Assembly: GCA_034440615.1 (NCBI GenBank)
Contig: JAOTOM010004799.1
Span: 282,001-346,000, forward strand
DNA length: 64,000 bases
From: Ashinkailepas kermadecensis
Taxonomy: Eukaryota > Arthropoda > Thecostraca > Neolepadidae
Direction of reading: 5' to 3'
Below are positions 55,001 to 58,230 of this stretch, piece by piece. A program made the position numbers and the translations under genes. The notes beneath the pieces are model-generated. The model was given only the letters and a program-made list of their open reading frames with translations. It had not been told where the DNA came from and searched no databases. Positions within the stretch are counted from its first letter, which is position 1; the number at the start of each line of letters is the position of its first letter.

Positions 55001-56982
55001 GCCCCTGGTGGCCACGGAGAGTAGAAAGGTAGGGTTGGCGTCACCTGTCCCCACGGTACGAGCCAGCACCGCCGCGCCCCTGGTGGCCACAGATAGTAGA
55101 AAGGTAGCGTTGACTTCATCTGGACCGGGCACCGGTAGCAGGGCTAGTTGCAGGTGCGGGTGGTCTCTTGAGGAGGGTCGCATGCGGTTTGGGGAGTTTG
55201 ATGAGCTGGCCACAGGCGGTATATATGCAGCGCCAGCTGTGATCGGCTGACGCGCTGGCTAACCTCAGTGAGGCATGCTATATCAACACCACGGATACCA
55301 GCTGTGTTTCCCTCATGCAAGCAAGAGAACGTGAGCGCGTCAACATCACTACAACGGCCGTCTGGTGTGGCTCGGCAGGTGTCTGTGCGTGGCGAGAACT
55401 TCGAGGCGGAGGGCGAGATCATCAGCAGCCAAACGGTTACCAGTAAACAACGCACCGTCGAAACCGTCACGGTGAGGAAGTATTGACTGGCAAACGGTCA
55501 GTGTGAGACATTGACTGGCAAACTGTCACTGTGATGGAATATTGACTGGCAAACTGTCATCGTGAGATATCGTCTGTCAAACTGTCACGGTGAAGAATTA
55601 TTGACTCAATGTGAGACATTGACTGTCAAATTGCCACTGCAAGGCATTGACTAGCAAGCTCACGGTGAGATATCGATTGTTAAACCACCACGAGGTGATG
55701 AGTACGATTGTTGTTCACATTACACTGGAAATCTTACCGCTTCCTACGCACTGCGGCGTTCTTTATGGACTCCACCCGGAATTCCGTGCGAAATTCCGCG
55801 TGTCATAGGGAAATCGAAAGAGCAACTCCTGACATTCCCGGCAAGATAGCTGTGCTCAGCGGACAACACGCGATCGAGCAATCCGAGTGCACTGCACCCA
55901 CTTATGTTAAAACCACCTTTGCTGCATTTCCCTTTGCTGTTTGCATTGACCTTGTATTTTGGACCGCGGCATCCATCATCAGCTGATGGGTGGCACCACC
56001 TGCTTCACCATCTGACGAACTGCTGTCGCTGAACAATGCTCCAAGCACAGGCTCTTCTGCATTCACATTAAGAACCCTGCAAACAACGTGCAGGGTGTAT
56101 TTTTGAAAAAATATAGTATTGATGGATAAGAACTGAGTGTACCTGTATTTTGTATTTATGCTTAAAAGTAGTGCTCGTTTGAACGACTTTTTAAAGGCGC
56201 TATCGGCGTCTTCACCAGATGAAATAACGCCGTTAAAGAACGCAGCGATTGGTCGAAGAGATTTCGTGAATTGGCTTTTTCACGGACGGGAATTCCGCGT
56301 GGCAAGAATACACCCGAAATTCGCCGGCGGTGTTTGTGCACTGGAGGCACGTCAAACTCTGTTTAAATTATGTTATGACTGAAATTGCCAGGTCAGGTGT
56401 TTGGGTAAGATTCCAGCGGAACAATTTTCGCTGTGCATGGAACCCTGTTGCATAAAGCTACCCGAACAAACATTCGAACTAGACTAAAAAGATGGAAAAC
56501 TCAAGGAGATGACCTTTAAATTGTCACAGTGAAACTGTCCGTCAAGCTGTCGGGGTCCCCCGTCACACTATAAACTCGTCAAACTGTCAGGGTGAGACGT
56601 GGACTACGACGGTGAGACACGATGTCAGTATACGGACGGCGCCAAGACAGCTGGCTGTCAGTTGTGGCCGACATGTCGACCTGTGCTGCATGTGGCCGCC
56701 GGCGGTGACATAACCCGGTGCGATCAGCCGTAGCAACACAAGCGGTCACGTTCCACCCGGCCGCAGTGTGACGACTGCGCCTGCCCACAGTACAAGACGG
56801 AGAAGGACGGCGTGGTGGAGACGCGCGTCGAGCAGAAGATCACCATCCAGTCGGACGGCGACCCCATCGACCACGACGCGGCGCTGCGCGAGGCCATTCA
56901 GGAGGCCACCAACATGAACCCCGACATGACGGTGGAGAAGATCGAGATCCAGCAGCAGAGCACCAACCCGCCGCCGGCGTAG
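7962..56982 (+). CDS. cora: Protein 4.1 / coracle homologue, gene span (5' exons missing)
   Basis: Sixteen exons joined in phase give a 4.1-family order: FERM F2 and F3 lobes, FERM-adjacent (FA) region, long low-complexity middle, and the C-terminal 4.1 domain ending at a TAG. Family knowledge: 4.1/coracle proteins link membrane proteins to the spectrin-actin cortex and are core septate-junction components in arthropods. The F1 lobe is not in the window, so the start lies upstream of base 1. Exons sum to 8,759 nt (about 2,918 residues), far longer than vertebrate 4.1R, mainly because of two huge exons. From the end of exon 6 onward every junction is phase 0, so each downstream exon is a cassette that can be skipped without a frame change. 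Family assignment is very secure; whether all exons share one transcript is inference. Confidence 0.93.
8083..9241. other. Intron 1, left part with diffuse GGGCCC repeats
   Basis: No gene. From about 8,420 to 9,110 there are irregular repeats of GGGCCCC followed by RTGCGATTTTT. The same text recurs at 45.99-46.40 kb, so it is a dispersed degenerate repeat. Confidence 0.55.
9242..11341 (-). pseudogene. Decayed non-LTR retrotransposon ORF1 (gag-like)
   Basis: Read on the minus strand, scattered frames resemble a jockey-type ORF1. An N-terminal Thr/Pro-rich part is at 11,341-10,835. At about 10,690-10,560 a segment reads SQGIIFARG, then [20 protein letters not shown], like the RNA-binding domain before the zinc knuckles. 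At about 10,420-10,310 [13 protein letters not shown] and RCVGCGGDS form a CCHC-type knuckle followed by CxxC. A Thr/Gln-rich frame follows at 10,005-9,242. Frameshifts and stops separate the pieces, and no reverse transcriptase follows, so it is a relic. Confidence 0.6.
11440..14078. repeat. Splice-acceptor minisatellite before exon 2 (64/70/76 bp)
   Basis: About 37 copies of a 70-bp unit. Each contains GTCGCCGCTGCCCCACAG followed by GCTGCCCTGCT, the same polypyrimidine/AG acceptor and first 11 bases used by exon 2, then GGTCCTCAGTTGGCATTATG and GGTGCC hexamers. Unit length alternates among 64, 70 and 76 bp according to hexamer number. The last copy runs directly into exon 2. Confidence 0.97.
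14079..14252 (+). CDS. cora: coracle exon 2: FERM F2 lobe
   Basis: Encodes [19 protein letters not shown], then GDYDP and [12 protein letters not shown], the characteristic F2 (acyl-CoA-binding-like) lobe of 4.1 proteins. The acceptor is GCCCCACAG; the exon starts with G, completing the lysine codon of exon 1, and ends after AG of an arginine codon at GTACCG. The acceptor and first 11 exon bases are the same sequence as the unit of the minisatellite immediately upstream, so this exon begins inside the last repeat copy. Confidence 0.95.
14331..14455. repeat. GGTAGCTGGCAAT short tandem repeat
   Basis: About nine imperfect 10-14-bp units of GGTAGCTGGC with variable spacers, in intron 2. Confidence 0.85.
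14456..15246. other. Rest of intron 2
   Basis: A degenerate CTGATCTGATGAC-like tract at 14,510-14,640, otherwise unique AT-rich DNA; no gene seen. Confidence 0.5.
15247..15399 (+). CDS. cora: coracle exon 3: FERM F2/F3
   Basis: Acceptor CATCTTCAG, then frame [29 protein letters not shown] and SGLLVYRDK, all typical of the end of F2 and the start of the PH-like F3 lobe in 4.1/coracle. It ends after AA of a lysine codon at the donor GTGAGG. The phase matches exons 2 and 4 exactly. Confidence 0.96.
15410..15620. repeat. GTGACCAGCTGT degenerate repeat
   Basis: Imperfect 10-12-bp units (TTGTGACCAGCTGTGACCAT) just after the exon 3 donor. Confidence 0.7.
15621..16610. other. Intron 3, left part
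   Basis: No coding exon or known RNA recognised. Confidence 0.45.
16624..16828 (+). mobile_element. tRNA-derived SINE, copy 3 (13-bp TSD)
   Basis: Complete head with A box TGGTCTAGGGGTAAGATGC and B box GGTTCGAGTCTC. The long tail of AACCAATAACC and CACC variants is flanked by CAACACCACCTGG at 16,611-16,623 and 16,829-16,841. Confidence 0.9.
17120..17700. repeat. CCAAGCCTAGCGACCA minisatellite (16 bp)
   Basis: About 36 imperfect copies of a 16-bp unit with central GCCTAGCGAC. Two SINEs (copies 4 and 5) follow within the array; repeat text resumes between and after them. Confidence 0.95.
17699..17861 (+). mobile_element. tRNA-derived SINE, copy 4, inside the 16-bp array
   Basis: Same family. 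CCTAGCGACCAC lies on both sides (17,687-17,698; 17,862-17,873), consistent with a target duplication, although the array itself contains this sequence. Confidence 0.88.
17885..18050 (+). mobile_element. tRNA-derived SINE, copy 5
   Basis: A more diverged copy (GAATAGTCTGGGGGTAAGTT head). It lies about 20 bases after copy 4, with array text ACCACCAAGCC on both sides. Confidence 0.85.
18070..18594. other. End of intron 3
   Basis: Unique AT-rich DNA; nothing recognised before the exon 4 acceptor. Confidence 0.45.
18595..18780 (+). CDS. cora: coracle exon 4: FERM F3 (PH-like) lobe
   Basis: Acceptor TTAACCTCAG. It encodes [47 protein letters not shown] and ENHTFFR, the most conserved block of 4.1-family F3 lobes. 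It ends after AG of an arginine codon at a strong GTGAGA donor. In many relatives the segment before the final phenylalanines reads VEHHTFFR; here one histidine is asparagine. Confidence 0.97.
18858..20960. repeat. Minisatellite, 117-bp unit
   Basis: About 18 highly similar copies (GTGAGTGACTCGGTAGCCGG, GACGACGGTCAGGGTACCG). The unit is 39 codons, so minus-strand frames of 323-414 codons stay open by chance; these are not genes. It fills much of intron 4. Confidence 0.97.
20961..21614. other. Intron 4, middle
   Basis: No exon or RNA recognised. Confidence 0.45.
21615..21951 (-). mobile_element. Second tRNA-headed SINE-like element
   Basis: On the minus strand it begins GCCCCGGTAGCTCAGTTGGT (A box TAGCTCAGTTGG), has a B box GGTTCGAGTCG 70 bases on, then about 200 bases of body and an A/T-rich tail. 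The head is too long and mispaired for a functional tRNA. No target duplication was identified. Confidence 0.6.
21952..22440. other. Intron 4, right part
   Basis: No exon seen. From about 22,320 CTGACC/TGACCTGACC text begins to build toward the next array. Confidence 0.45.
22441..22881. repeat. Splice-acceptor repeat before exon 5
   Basis: Six decoy units of about 67-80 bp: CCTTTTCTTCAG or CTCCTCAG, then ATTGATGTCACCAGAGCCGC, GGAC and CACCACCTGCCG, i.e. acceptor plus about 48 bases of exon 5. Each decoy reads TGA where the exon continues with CGG. Units are separated by CTGACCTGAC tracts. Confidence 0.95.
22882..23060 (+). CDS. cora: coracle exon 5: FERM-adjacent (FA) domain
   Basis: Acceptor CTTTTCTTCAG. 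The frame gives [20 protein letters not shown], then [16 protein letters not shown] and SSRSMD, the FA segment that follows F3 in 4.1 proteins and carries phosphorylatable Ser/Thr. It ends after the first base of a codon at GTGAGT. Both edges of this exon are copied in tandem arrays: the acceptor plus about 48 exon bases upstream, and the last exon bases plus the donor downstream. Confidence 0.94.
23061..23480. repeat. Splice-donor repeat after exon 5
   Basis: About nine units of 37-60 bp carrying TGTGGACC/GTGAGTGG, the exon 5 end plus its donor, preceded by CAGCCG as in the exon and separated by CCCCTGCCTCCCCCGTCCTG. Two copies have changed donors (GTGAATGG, GTGAGGGC). Confidence 0.94.
23600..23762 (-). 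mobile_element. tRNA-derived SINE, copy 6
   Basis: Inverted copy with B box on the minus strand; flanks CCAAACACACC (23,589-23,599) and CCAAGCACACC (23,763-23,773) form an 11-bp duplication with one mismatch. Confidence 0.88.
24050..24183 (+). CDS. cora: coracle exon 6: end of FA region
   Basis: Acceptor CCATCTGACAG, phase matching exon 5 (C plus CA gives proline). The frame reads [20 protein letters not shown] and continues through IPGLDD to DKPKERS, then the donor GTGAGT. The [13 protein letters not shown] motif follows the FA domain in arthropod 4.1/coracle as far as I recall. It ends in phase 0, from which all later junctions are phase 0. Confidence 0.85.
24184..25020. other. Intron 6, left part
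   Basis: No gene recognised; short minus-strand frames at 24.4-24.9 kb show no known domain. Confidence 0.45.
25021..25345 (+). repeat. Fragment of dispersed TAGGTTAGG-bearing repeat
   Basis: Contains GGCTAGGTTAGGGTATTTAT and CCTAAAAATGTATCGACTG, repeated in the same orientation at 28,338-28,470 on the other side of the LINE. Related text occurs at 28.1-29.0, 48.2-48.8 and 62.4-63.7 kb. Confidence 0.7.
26758..26817 (+). mobile_element. 60-bp hairpin mini-element, copy A (14-bp TSD)
   Basis: Starts ATGGGCGCCAAATGACCATG, second half TAGTCGGCGCGCCC, then AAGCCCAAAT and an (AATC)n tail. Perfect duplications of CCCTCTTTCTCCTT lie at 26,744-26,757 and 26,818-26,831. Confidence 0.9.
26901..26961 (+). 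mobile_element. 60-bp hairpin mini-element, copy B (13-bp TSD)
   Basis: TGGGCGCTACATGACCGATG, then TAGTCGATGCGCCC and an (AACT)n tail. The duplication TGGAATTTTGTGA lies at 26,888-26,900 and 26,962-26,974. Confidence 0.9.
27139..27197 (+). mobile_element. 60-bp hairpin mini-element, copy C (14-bp TSD)
   Basis: TGGGCGCTATATGACCATTG, then CAGTCGATACGCCC and an AACT tail. The duplication AACATCGTTTATCC lies at 27,125-27,138 and 27,198-27,211. Confidence 0.9.
27966..29160. repeat. Dispersed AT-rich repeat remnants
   Basis: Includes the second direct-repeat copy at 28,338-28,470 and, at 28,730-28,810, text inverted relative to the foldback element of 62.4-63.7 kb (AAGTAAGTATTTGCAGAGGA). No gene seen. 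Confidence 0.6.
29190..29300 (-). other. Orphan exon-like segment, strand uncertain
   Basis: On the minus strand an open segment after an ATGCAG acceptor reads [20 protein letters not shown], then [12 protein letters not shown], with GC3-biased codons unlike the surrounding AT-rich DNA. On the plus strand the same DNA reads [20 protein letters not shown] and ends at a strong donor (ATCG/GTATGT at 29,309), but its phase does not fit coracle exons 6 and 7. I do not recognise either product. Confidence 0.35.
29311..29897. other. Intron 6, right end
   Basis: Contains a (CCA)n run at 29,479-29,508; no coding sequence recognised before the exon 7 acceptor. Confidence 0.45.
29898..34700 (+). CDS. 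cora: coracle exon 7: giant low-complexity exon
   Basis: A 1,601-codon open frame on the coracle strand, compatible in phase with exons 6 and 8. The acceptor CTGTTTTAG at 29,897 directly follows an in-frame stop; the probable donor is GAG/GTATTG at 34,700, after which the translation loses its composition bias. The N-terminal part has several proline motifs such as [15 protein letters not shown] and TPPLPAK, spaced like SH3 ligands. At 31,085-31,665 there is an array of nine units containing RRRRLS. A basic/acidic central part follows, then a poly-proline run (about 33,385-33,425), a His/Tyr-rich stretch with an 11-residue poly-Gln run (33,980-34,010) and a proline-rich tail. No folded domain is recognisable. 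Alternative splicing of this exon is likely; exact edges are moderately certain. Confidence 0.72.
31085..31665 (+). repeat. Coding tandem repeat, RRRRLS units
   Basis: Inside exon 7, nine imperfect copies of an approximately 19-22-residue unit: GRRRRLS, then a Gly/Ser turn, GSD or GSK, Leu, and a short hydrophobic strand ending in Thr-Gly. Units 3-4 and 7-8 are nearly identical at DNA level, so amplification is recent. RRxS is a consensus for basophilic kinases; the phosphorylation role is inference. Confidence 0.85.
34701..35786. other. Intron 7
   Basis: The frame of exon 7 stays open to 35,018 but composition changes at 34,700. A strong alternative donor GTGTG/GTAAGT at 34,977 would end in phase 1, which does not fit exon 8. 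It contains mini-element copy D. Confidence 0.5.
35005..35060 (+). mobile_element. 60-bp hairpin mini-element, copy D
   Basis: TTGGCGCCAGATAACCACTT, then GCAGTTCATGCGCCC, CAAAGCCAAA and an AATCGATCA tail. Flanks CTGCTCTCGG and CTGCTCTCCTCGG suggest a worn target duplication. Confidence 0.7.
35787..35843 (+). CDS. cora: coracle exon 8: 19-codon microexon
   Basis: The strong acceptor TGTTTCTCCAG and donor AAG/GTGAGG bracket 57 bases reading [19 protein letters not shown], phase 0 at both ends. The translation is free of stops and codon use is GC3-rich like its neighbours. No domain is recognised; it is a likely cassette exon. Confidence 0.75.
35844..36295. other. Intron 8
   Basis: About 450 bases; no additional exon recognised. 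The upstream frame from 36,170 is open into exon 9 but has intron-like composition. Confidence 0.5.
36296..38269 (+). CDS. cora: coracle exon 9: YDKEPGRLG repeats and Lys-rich region
   Basis: A long frame with about 11 copies of a motif like [10 protein letters not shown] in Gly/Ser/Ala spacers (36,340-37,065), a [13 protein letters not shown] tract (37,380-37,510), a lysine-rich block ([14 protein letters not shown] and similar), a 15-Ser run followed by ESDSD, and a conserved-looking end with [25 protein letters not shown] and VTVEQSRNK before AAG/GTGAGC. The phase-0 start chosen is CCTCCCAG/CCG at 36,296. An alternative acceptor CACCTCAG at 36,264 would need phase 2 from a different upstream exon. 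The C-terminal 60 residues resemble the region just before the 4.1 C-terminal domain. Confidence 0.85.
38300..38745. repeat. Irregular repeat in intron 9 (about 75-105 bp)
   Basis: About five imperfect units with GGGGCCAGCGGCTCTCCGTC, TGACACAGACG and GTGGACGGCAGACTC-like segments, starting soon after the exon 9 donor. Confidence 0.85.
39149..39256 (+). CDS. cora: coracle exon 10
   Basis: Acceptor CCTGTTGCAG, 36 codons including [18 protein letters not shown] and ending DVNWGQ, donor CAG/GTAGGC, phase 0-0. The TTTVTTRT-type stretch resembles the threonine-rich lead into the 4.1 C-terminal domain. A 45-bp minisatellite starts within about 15 bases of the donor. Confidence 0.86.
39270..39920. 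repeat. Minisatellite, 45-bp unit, intron 10
   Basis: About 14 copies of GTATGGCACAGGACACCGCT followed by GACTGCAGAGGCCACC and GGGTGGGGT; 45 bp is a multiple of three, so both strands show long artefactual frames. Confidence 0.96.
39921..40335. other. Intron 10, middle
   Basis: No exon recognised. Confidence 0.45.
40336..41060. repeat. Minisatellite, 24-bp unit
   Basis: About 29 copies of CCAGCTGCAGGACACAGACC followed by AKGG. Two sub-families (CCAGCCGCAGGGCACGG and CCAACTGCAACATACAG) alternate in the left half, showing higher-order structure. Confidence 0.96.
41405..41880. repeat. Minisatellite, 18-bp unit
   Basis: About 26 copies of GTGTGACTGTGGTGACCT with GTGGCTGTG variants, ending about 90 bases before exon 11. 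Confidence 0.95.
41970..42122 (+). CDS. cora: coracle exon 11
   Basis: Acceptor TGTATCCAG, 51 codons starting [20 protein letters not shown], through [12 protein letters not shown] to SRPAL, donor CTG/GTGAGT, phase 0-0. The donor with the last nine exon bases is repeated four times just downstream. No folded domain; Thr/Ala-rich, like neighbouring exons. Confidence 0.86.
42113..42253. repeat. Splice-donor repeat at exon 11
   Basis: The last bases of exon 11 plus donor (CTGCCCTG/GTGAGTC) are followed by four more copies of CTGCCCTG/GTGAGCC-like sequence spaced 29-37 bp with CAGGGAACACCACGG. One copy has GTTAGCC instead. Confidence 0.92.
42380..42600. repeat. CCTCCCCTCCGACCACCACC repeat
   Basis: Four imperfect units of about 50 bp with CAGATAGAAGACCCC segments, in intron 11. 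Confidence 0.8.
43041..43259 (+). CDS. cora: coracle exon 12: Gly/Tyr-rich
   Basis: Acceptor GCGACTCAG, 73 codons with repeated GYTGY/GYRGY motifs ([18 protein letters not shown] and similar) and an end [10 protein letters not shown], donor AAG/GTTAGC, phase 0-0. The Gly-Tyr repeats suggest a disordered, possibly self-associating linker (inference). A likely cassette exon. Confidence 0.78.
43260..45985. other. Intron 12, left part
   Basis: No exon seen. At 43,830-43,930 there is a MITE-like fragment (GCGGTGCAACTAGGATAATG, purine/C-rich ends). The rest is unique AT-rich DNA. Confidence 0.4.
45986..46400. repeat. Diffuse GGGCCCTCGGYGCGATTTTT repeat
   Basis: Degenerate tandem-like text shared with 8,420-9,110: about a dozen units of GGGCCC plus GCGATTTTT of irregular length. 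Confidence 0.6.
46401..47059. other. Intron 12, short internal duplications
   Basis: TTTCAGCTCTGTCTCAGC occurs twice (46,559; 46,612) and GCAGGCTGCTACGACTCCGC occurs twice (46,681; 46,725). A Ser/Gln-rich frame here is not supported by phase or conservation. Confidence 0.5.
47060..47390. repeat. TGTGGTGTGCTGTGTATGGT repeat
   Basis: Irregular 20-30-bp T/G units; low complexity. Confidence 0.8.
48230..48770 (+). mobile_element. Remnant of foldback-type element
   Basis: Shares TTGGAATTTCTTTTTC, CTGCAAATACATACTTTTCA and a CCTAACCTAAC tract with 62.9-63.5 kb, and ends near CTTCATGCAGGTAAAATGTA, like the right end of that element. Confidence 0.6.
48771..50111. other. Intron 12, middle
   Basis: AT-rich; ACACCTGCNGRT/TGCCTACACCT phrases at 49,050-49,160 form a weak repeat. 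No exon. Confidence 0.4.
50120..50494. mobile_element. hAT-like MITE with central palindrome (8-bp TSD)
   Basis: Ends CAGGCGCGCACCCAGGATTT and, inverted, CAGTGGCGCACCGGAGGGGG. Flanked by 8-bp ACCTTCAA at 50,112-50,119 and 50,495-50,502, the duplication size of hAT transposons. No transposase frame. It holds a near-perfect 88-bp palindrome (50,308-50,395). Confidence 0.88.
50308..50395. repeat. Near-perfect palindrome, 1-nt centre
   Basis: Left arm begins GGCCGGAATGTCCCAAATTT, right arm ends with its complement. Arms are 44 and 43 bases, with only one A-run length difference and a single G at the centre. Confidence 0.95.
50503..51228. repeat. Minisatellite, 40-bp unit
   Basis: About 18 copies of CACACTGACCGACCAACAGG followed by GTGTGGCGGCTGTCACAGTA, starting right after the MITE. 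Confidence 0.97.
51229..51574. other. Intron 12, short unique stretch
   Basis: No exon with fitting splice phase found. Confidence 0.4.
51575..52105. repeat. Minisatellite, about 60-bp unit
   Basis: Nine units of CACTAGGACCAGGAGCTCCC and CTTCTGCAGCTATTCTCTCC; variants alternate in a three-unit higher-order pattern. Confidence 0.95.
52140..52520. repeat. CCCAGGCTGCCTGTGACACC repeat, then CACCTCCCACTAAC repeat
   Basis: About eight 31-bp units (two alternating types), then five 22-30-bp units reaching the exon 13 acceptor. Confidence 0.93.
52543..52632 (+). CDS. cora: coracle exon 13
   Basis: Acceptor CCGCGTCAG, 30 codons reading [20 protein letters not shown] and then [10 protein letters not shown], donor CAG/GTGACT, phase 0-0. 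Acidic and Ser-rich, it sits ahead of the C-terminal domain exons. It follows a 9.3-kb intron. Confidence 0.84.
52745..52895. repeat. TTGGATGTTGTTAGATGG repeat
   Basis: Four to five imperfect units of about 40 bp in intron 13. Confidence 0.85.
52896..53955. other. Intron 13
   Basis: No exon recognised; contains mini-element copy E. Confidence 0.45.
53523..53579 (+). mobile_element. 60-bp hairpin mini-element, copy E
   Basis: TGGGTGCAATGTAACCCACA, then TGGGTTGACGCACCC, AAAACCCC and an AATAATCATCATT tail. The stem is GGGTGC/GCACCC instead of GGGCGC/GCGCCC, a paired change. No target duplication seen. Confidence 0.75.
53956..54078 (+). CDS. cora: coracle exon 14 (donor copied downstream)
   Basis: Acceptor GACCTCACAG, 41 codons from [20 protein letters not shown] to [10 protein letters not shown], donor AAG/GTAGCG, phase 0-0. 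[10 protein letters not shown] is reminiscent of the vertebrate 4.1 stretch before the C-terminal domain. The frame remains open past the donor to the TAG at 54,235, through two further copies of the exon end plus donor, so this exon may have alternative longer forms. Confidence 0.87.
54044..55112. repeat. Splice-donor minisatellite at exon 14 (81/72 bp)
   Basis: Fourteen copies, the first being the end of exon 14, of CCCCTGGTGGCCACGGAGAG plus TAGAAAG/GTAGSGTTGG, GTCACCTGTCCCCACGGTAC and CCACGGTACGAA. Most periods are 81 bp, later ones near 72 bp. Every unit carries an AAG/GTAG donor like that of exon 14. Confidence 0.97.
55379..55471 (+). CDS. cora: coracle exon 15: C-terminal domain, first part
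   Basis: Acceptor CTCGGCAG, 31 codons: [20 protein letters not shown] and [11 protein letters not shown], donor ACG/GTGAGG, phase 0-0. The [17 protein letters not shown] pattern matches the start of the 4.1 C-terminal domain (vertebrate LLTAQTITSE-like). Confidence 0.9.
55455..55690. repeat. Degenerate splice-donor repeat after exon 15
   Basis: About six worn units of TTGACTGGCAAACTGTCACG plus GTGAG, resembling the exon 15 end ACCGTCACG/GTGAGG. More traces occur at 56,520-56,600. Confidence 0.75.
55691..56790. other. Intron 15
   Basis: No further exon recognised. GGAATTCCGTGCGAAATTCC (55,779) and GGAATTCCGCG (56,289) share short inverted text. Confidence 0.45.
56791..56982 (+). CDS. cora: coracle exon 16: end of 4.1 C-terminal domain, stop
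   Basis: Acceptor GCCTGCCCACAG, 63 codons and TAG. It includes [37 protein letters not shown] and [10 protein letters not shown], the diagnostic C-terminal domain of protein 4.1 (GDxxIDHDxALxxAIxEA). Joining to exon 15 is exact in phase. The final residues are proline-rich. Confidence 0.96.
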   Translation, partial: YKTEKDGVVETRVEQKITIQSDGDPIDHDAALREAIQEATNMNPDMTVEKIEIQQQSTNPPPA

Positions 56983-58230
56983 GCTCGCGCCGCCGCCTCT
57001 ACTCGAGGTACGCGCCAAAGTAGCTCCCACTGCAGCTGTACTTCTGGTGCGTTTGTGTGAACGAGTGCGTCTCTGCTGTTTTCGTGTTCTTATGTCCGGG
57101 TTCTGAGAGTTGTGTTTCACTTCACGGTGCACCCATATGTTATTAGTAATATGATTCGGTGGTGATAGAAGTAGGGATGCGGTGGCGATACAAGATGTGC
57201 AGTGGGGAGATTGACGTTGGTTAGTGGTAAGGGAGAGTATGATGAATTATCTGATGGGAAGCGGGCATTCCTTGTTTCATATAGTGTCTTGGTGATTTGT
57301 TTTCACACTGTTTCGTTGTTCTCCGTTGGTGCTATTGTCCGCACTTTCGGGCGATGTTGCGGTCAGTGCCGTGACATGTGGCCCGGGCTGGCGGTGTTGT
57401 GATCTGTTCTGACCTGGACCCGCAGCGGCTCCCGTGGATTGGAGGCGCCCGGCAGCCGAAGGACCCTGGTCCGCGCCATCGGCCTCCCCCAGCGGCCCTG
57501 TGGGTCGGAGGTCGCCGGCAGCCGACGTATCCTTGTCTGCGTCATCAGTCGCTGTCCCCGCCCCCACCCCCACCCAGCGGCCTTGACATTCCGGCGGTCG
57601 CCACCGCTCCACCTGCCTTTCCTCTCGCTTTCCGATCACGTGCAGCTATCATTTCCTCGGGCAGCGACCGCCCTTGCAAGTCTGTGGCGCCCAATCGCGT
57701 ATAGTGTGCGTGTGTGACGGCAGACGTGCGGTGCACCGGAATGGCGTCAACCTGTGTTTGGACTACCATTTTGTGGCGCGTGGGTGCCGGCCCGTGTCGG
57801 CTGGAGACGCAGTGCGTGTGTCTGGTTGGCGCTCACCAACCGCCGGAGATCGCGGCACCGTCGTGTAGAGTAGGATGGCCGCGCACGGCGCTTCACATGA
57901 CCTGTTGGTTGTCAAATGGTTTAATCGCTTTTGTATTGGTTGCGACCAGTCGGCGGCTTGTTGTGTTGGACGTATTTTGTACGTTTCGCGTTTCTTTTAA
58001 ACAGCAGCTGGTGTGGCTCGTCCCAGACGGTGTACCGCGTACCGCGTGCGTATGTTTGAAGCGTGGGCTGGAGTGTCGAGCTGTCCCAGAATTGTGTATA
58101 CGCCATCAAACAGAGATTGTTATATGACAGCAGCTAGAGTAATTATCGTTCTCCTTTCGAAGCATTGCCCGAGGGCACCATGTACCTAGTTTTATCATCT
58201 CCAAATAAATATGGACTAAACTACGAGGGG
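56983..58230 (+). other. Probable coracle 3' UTR
   Basis: No convincing coding potential between the stop and an AATAAA. The sequence is GC-rich near the stop, with several chance short frames on both strands. The length of about 1.2 kb is inference from the polyadenylation signal. Confidence 0.5.
58204..58209 (+). promoter_or_regulatory. Candidate coracle polyadenylation signal
   Basis: Canonical AATAAA about 1.2 kb beyond the coracle stop, on the same strand and before the convergent synthetase gene. Confidence 0.45.

Noticed and set aside
54335..55213. 292-codon minus-strand frame
   Set aside because: Translation of the exon 14 minisatellite on the opposite strand; no features of a gene.
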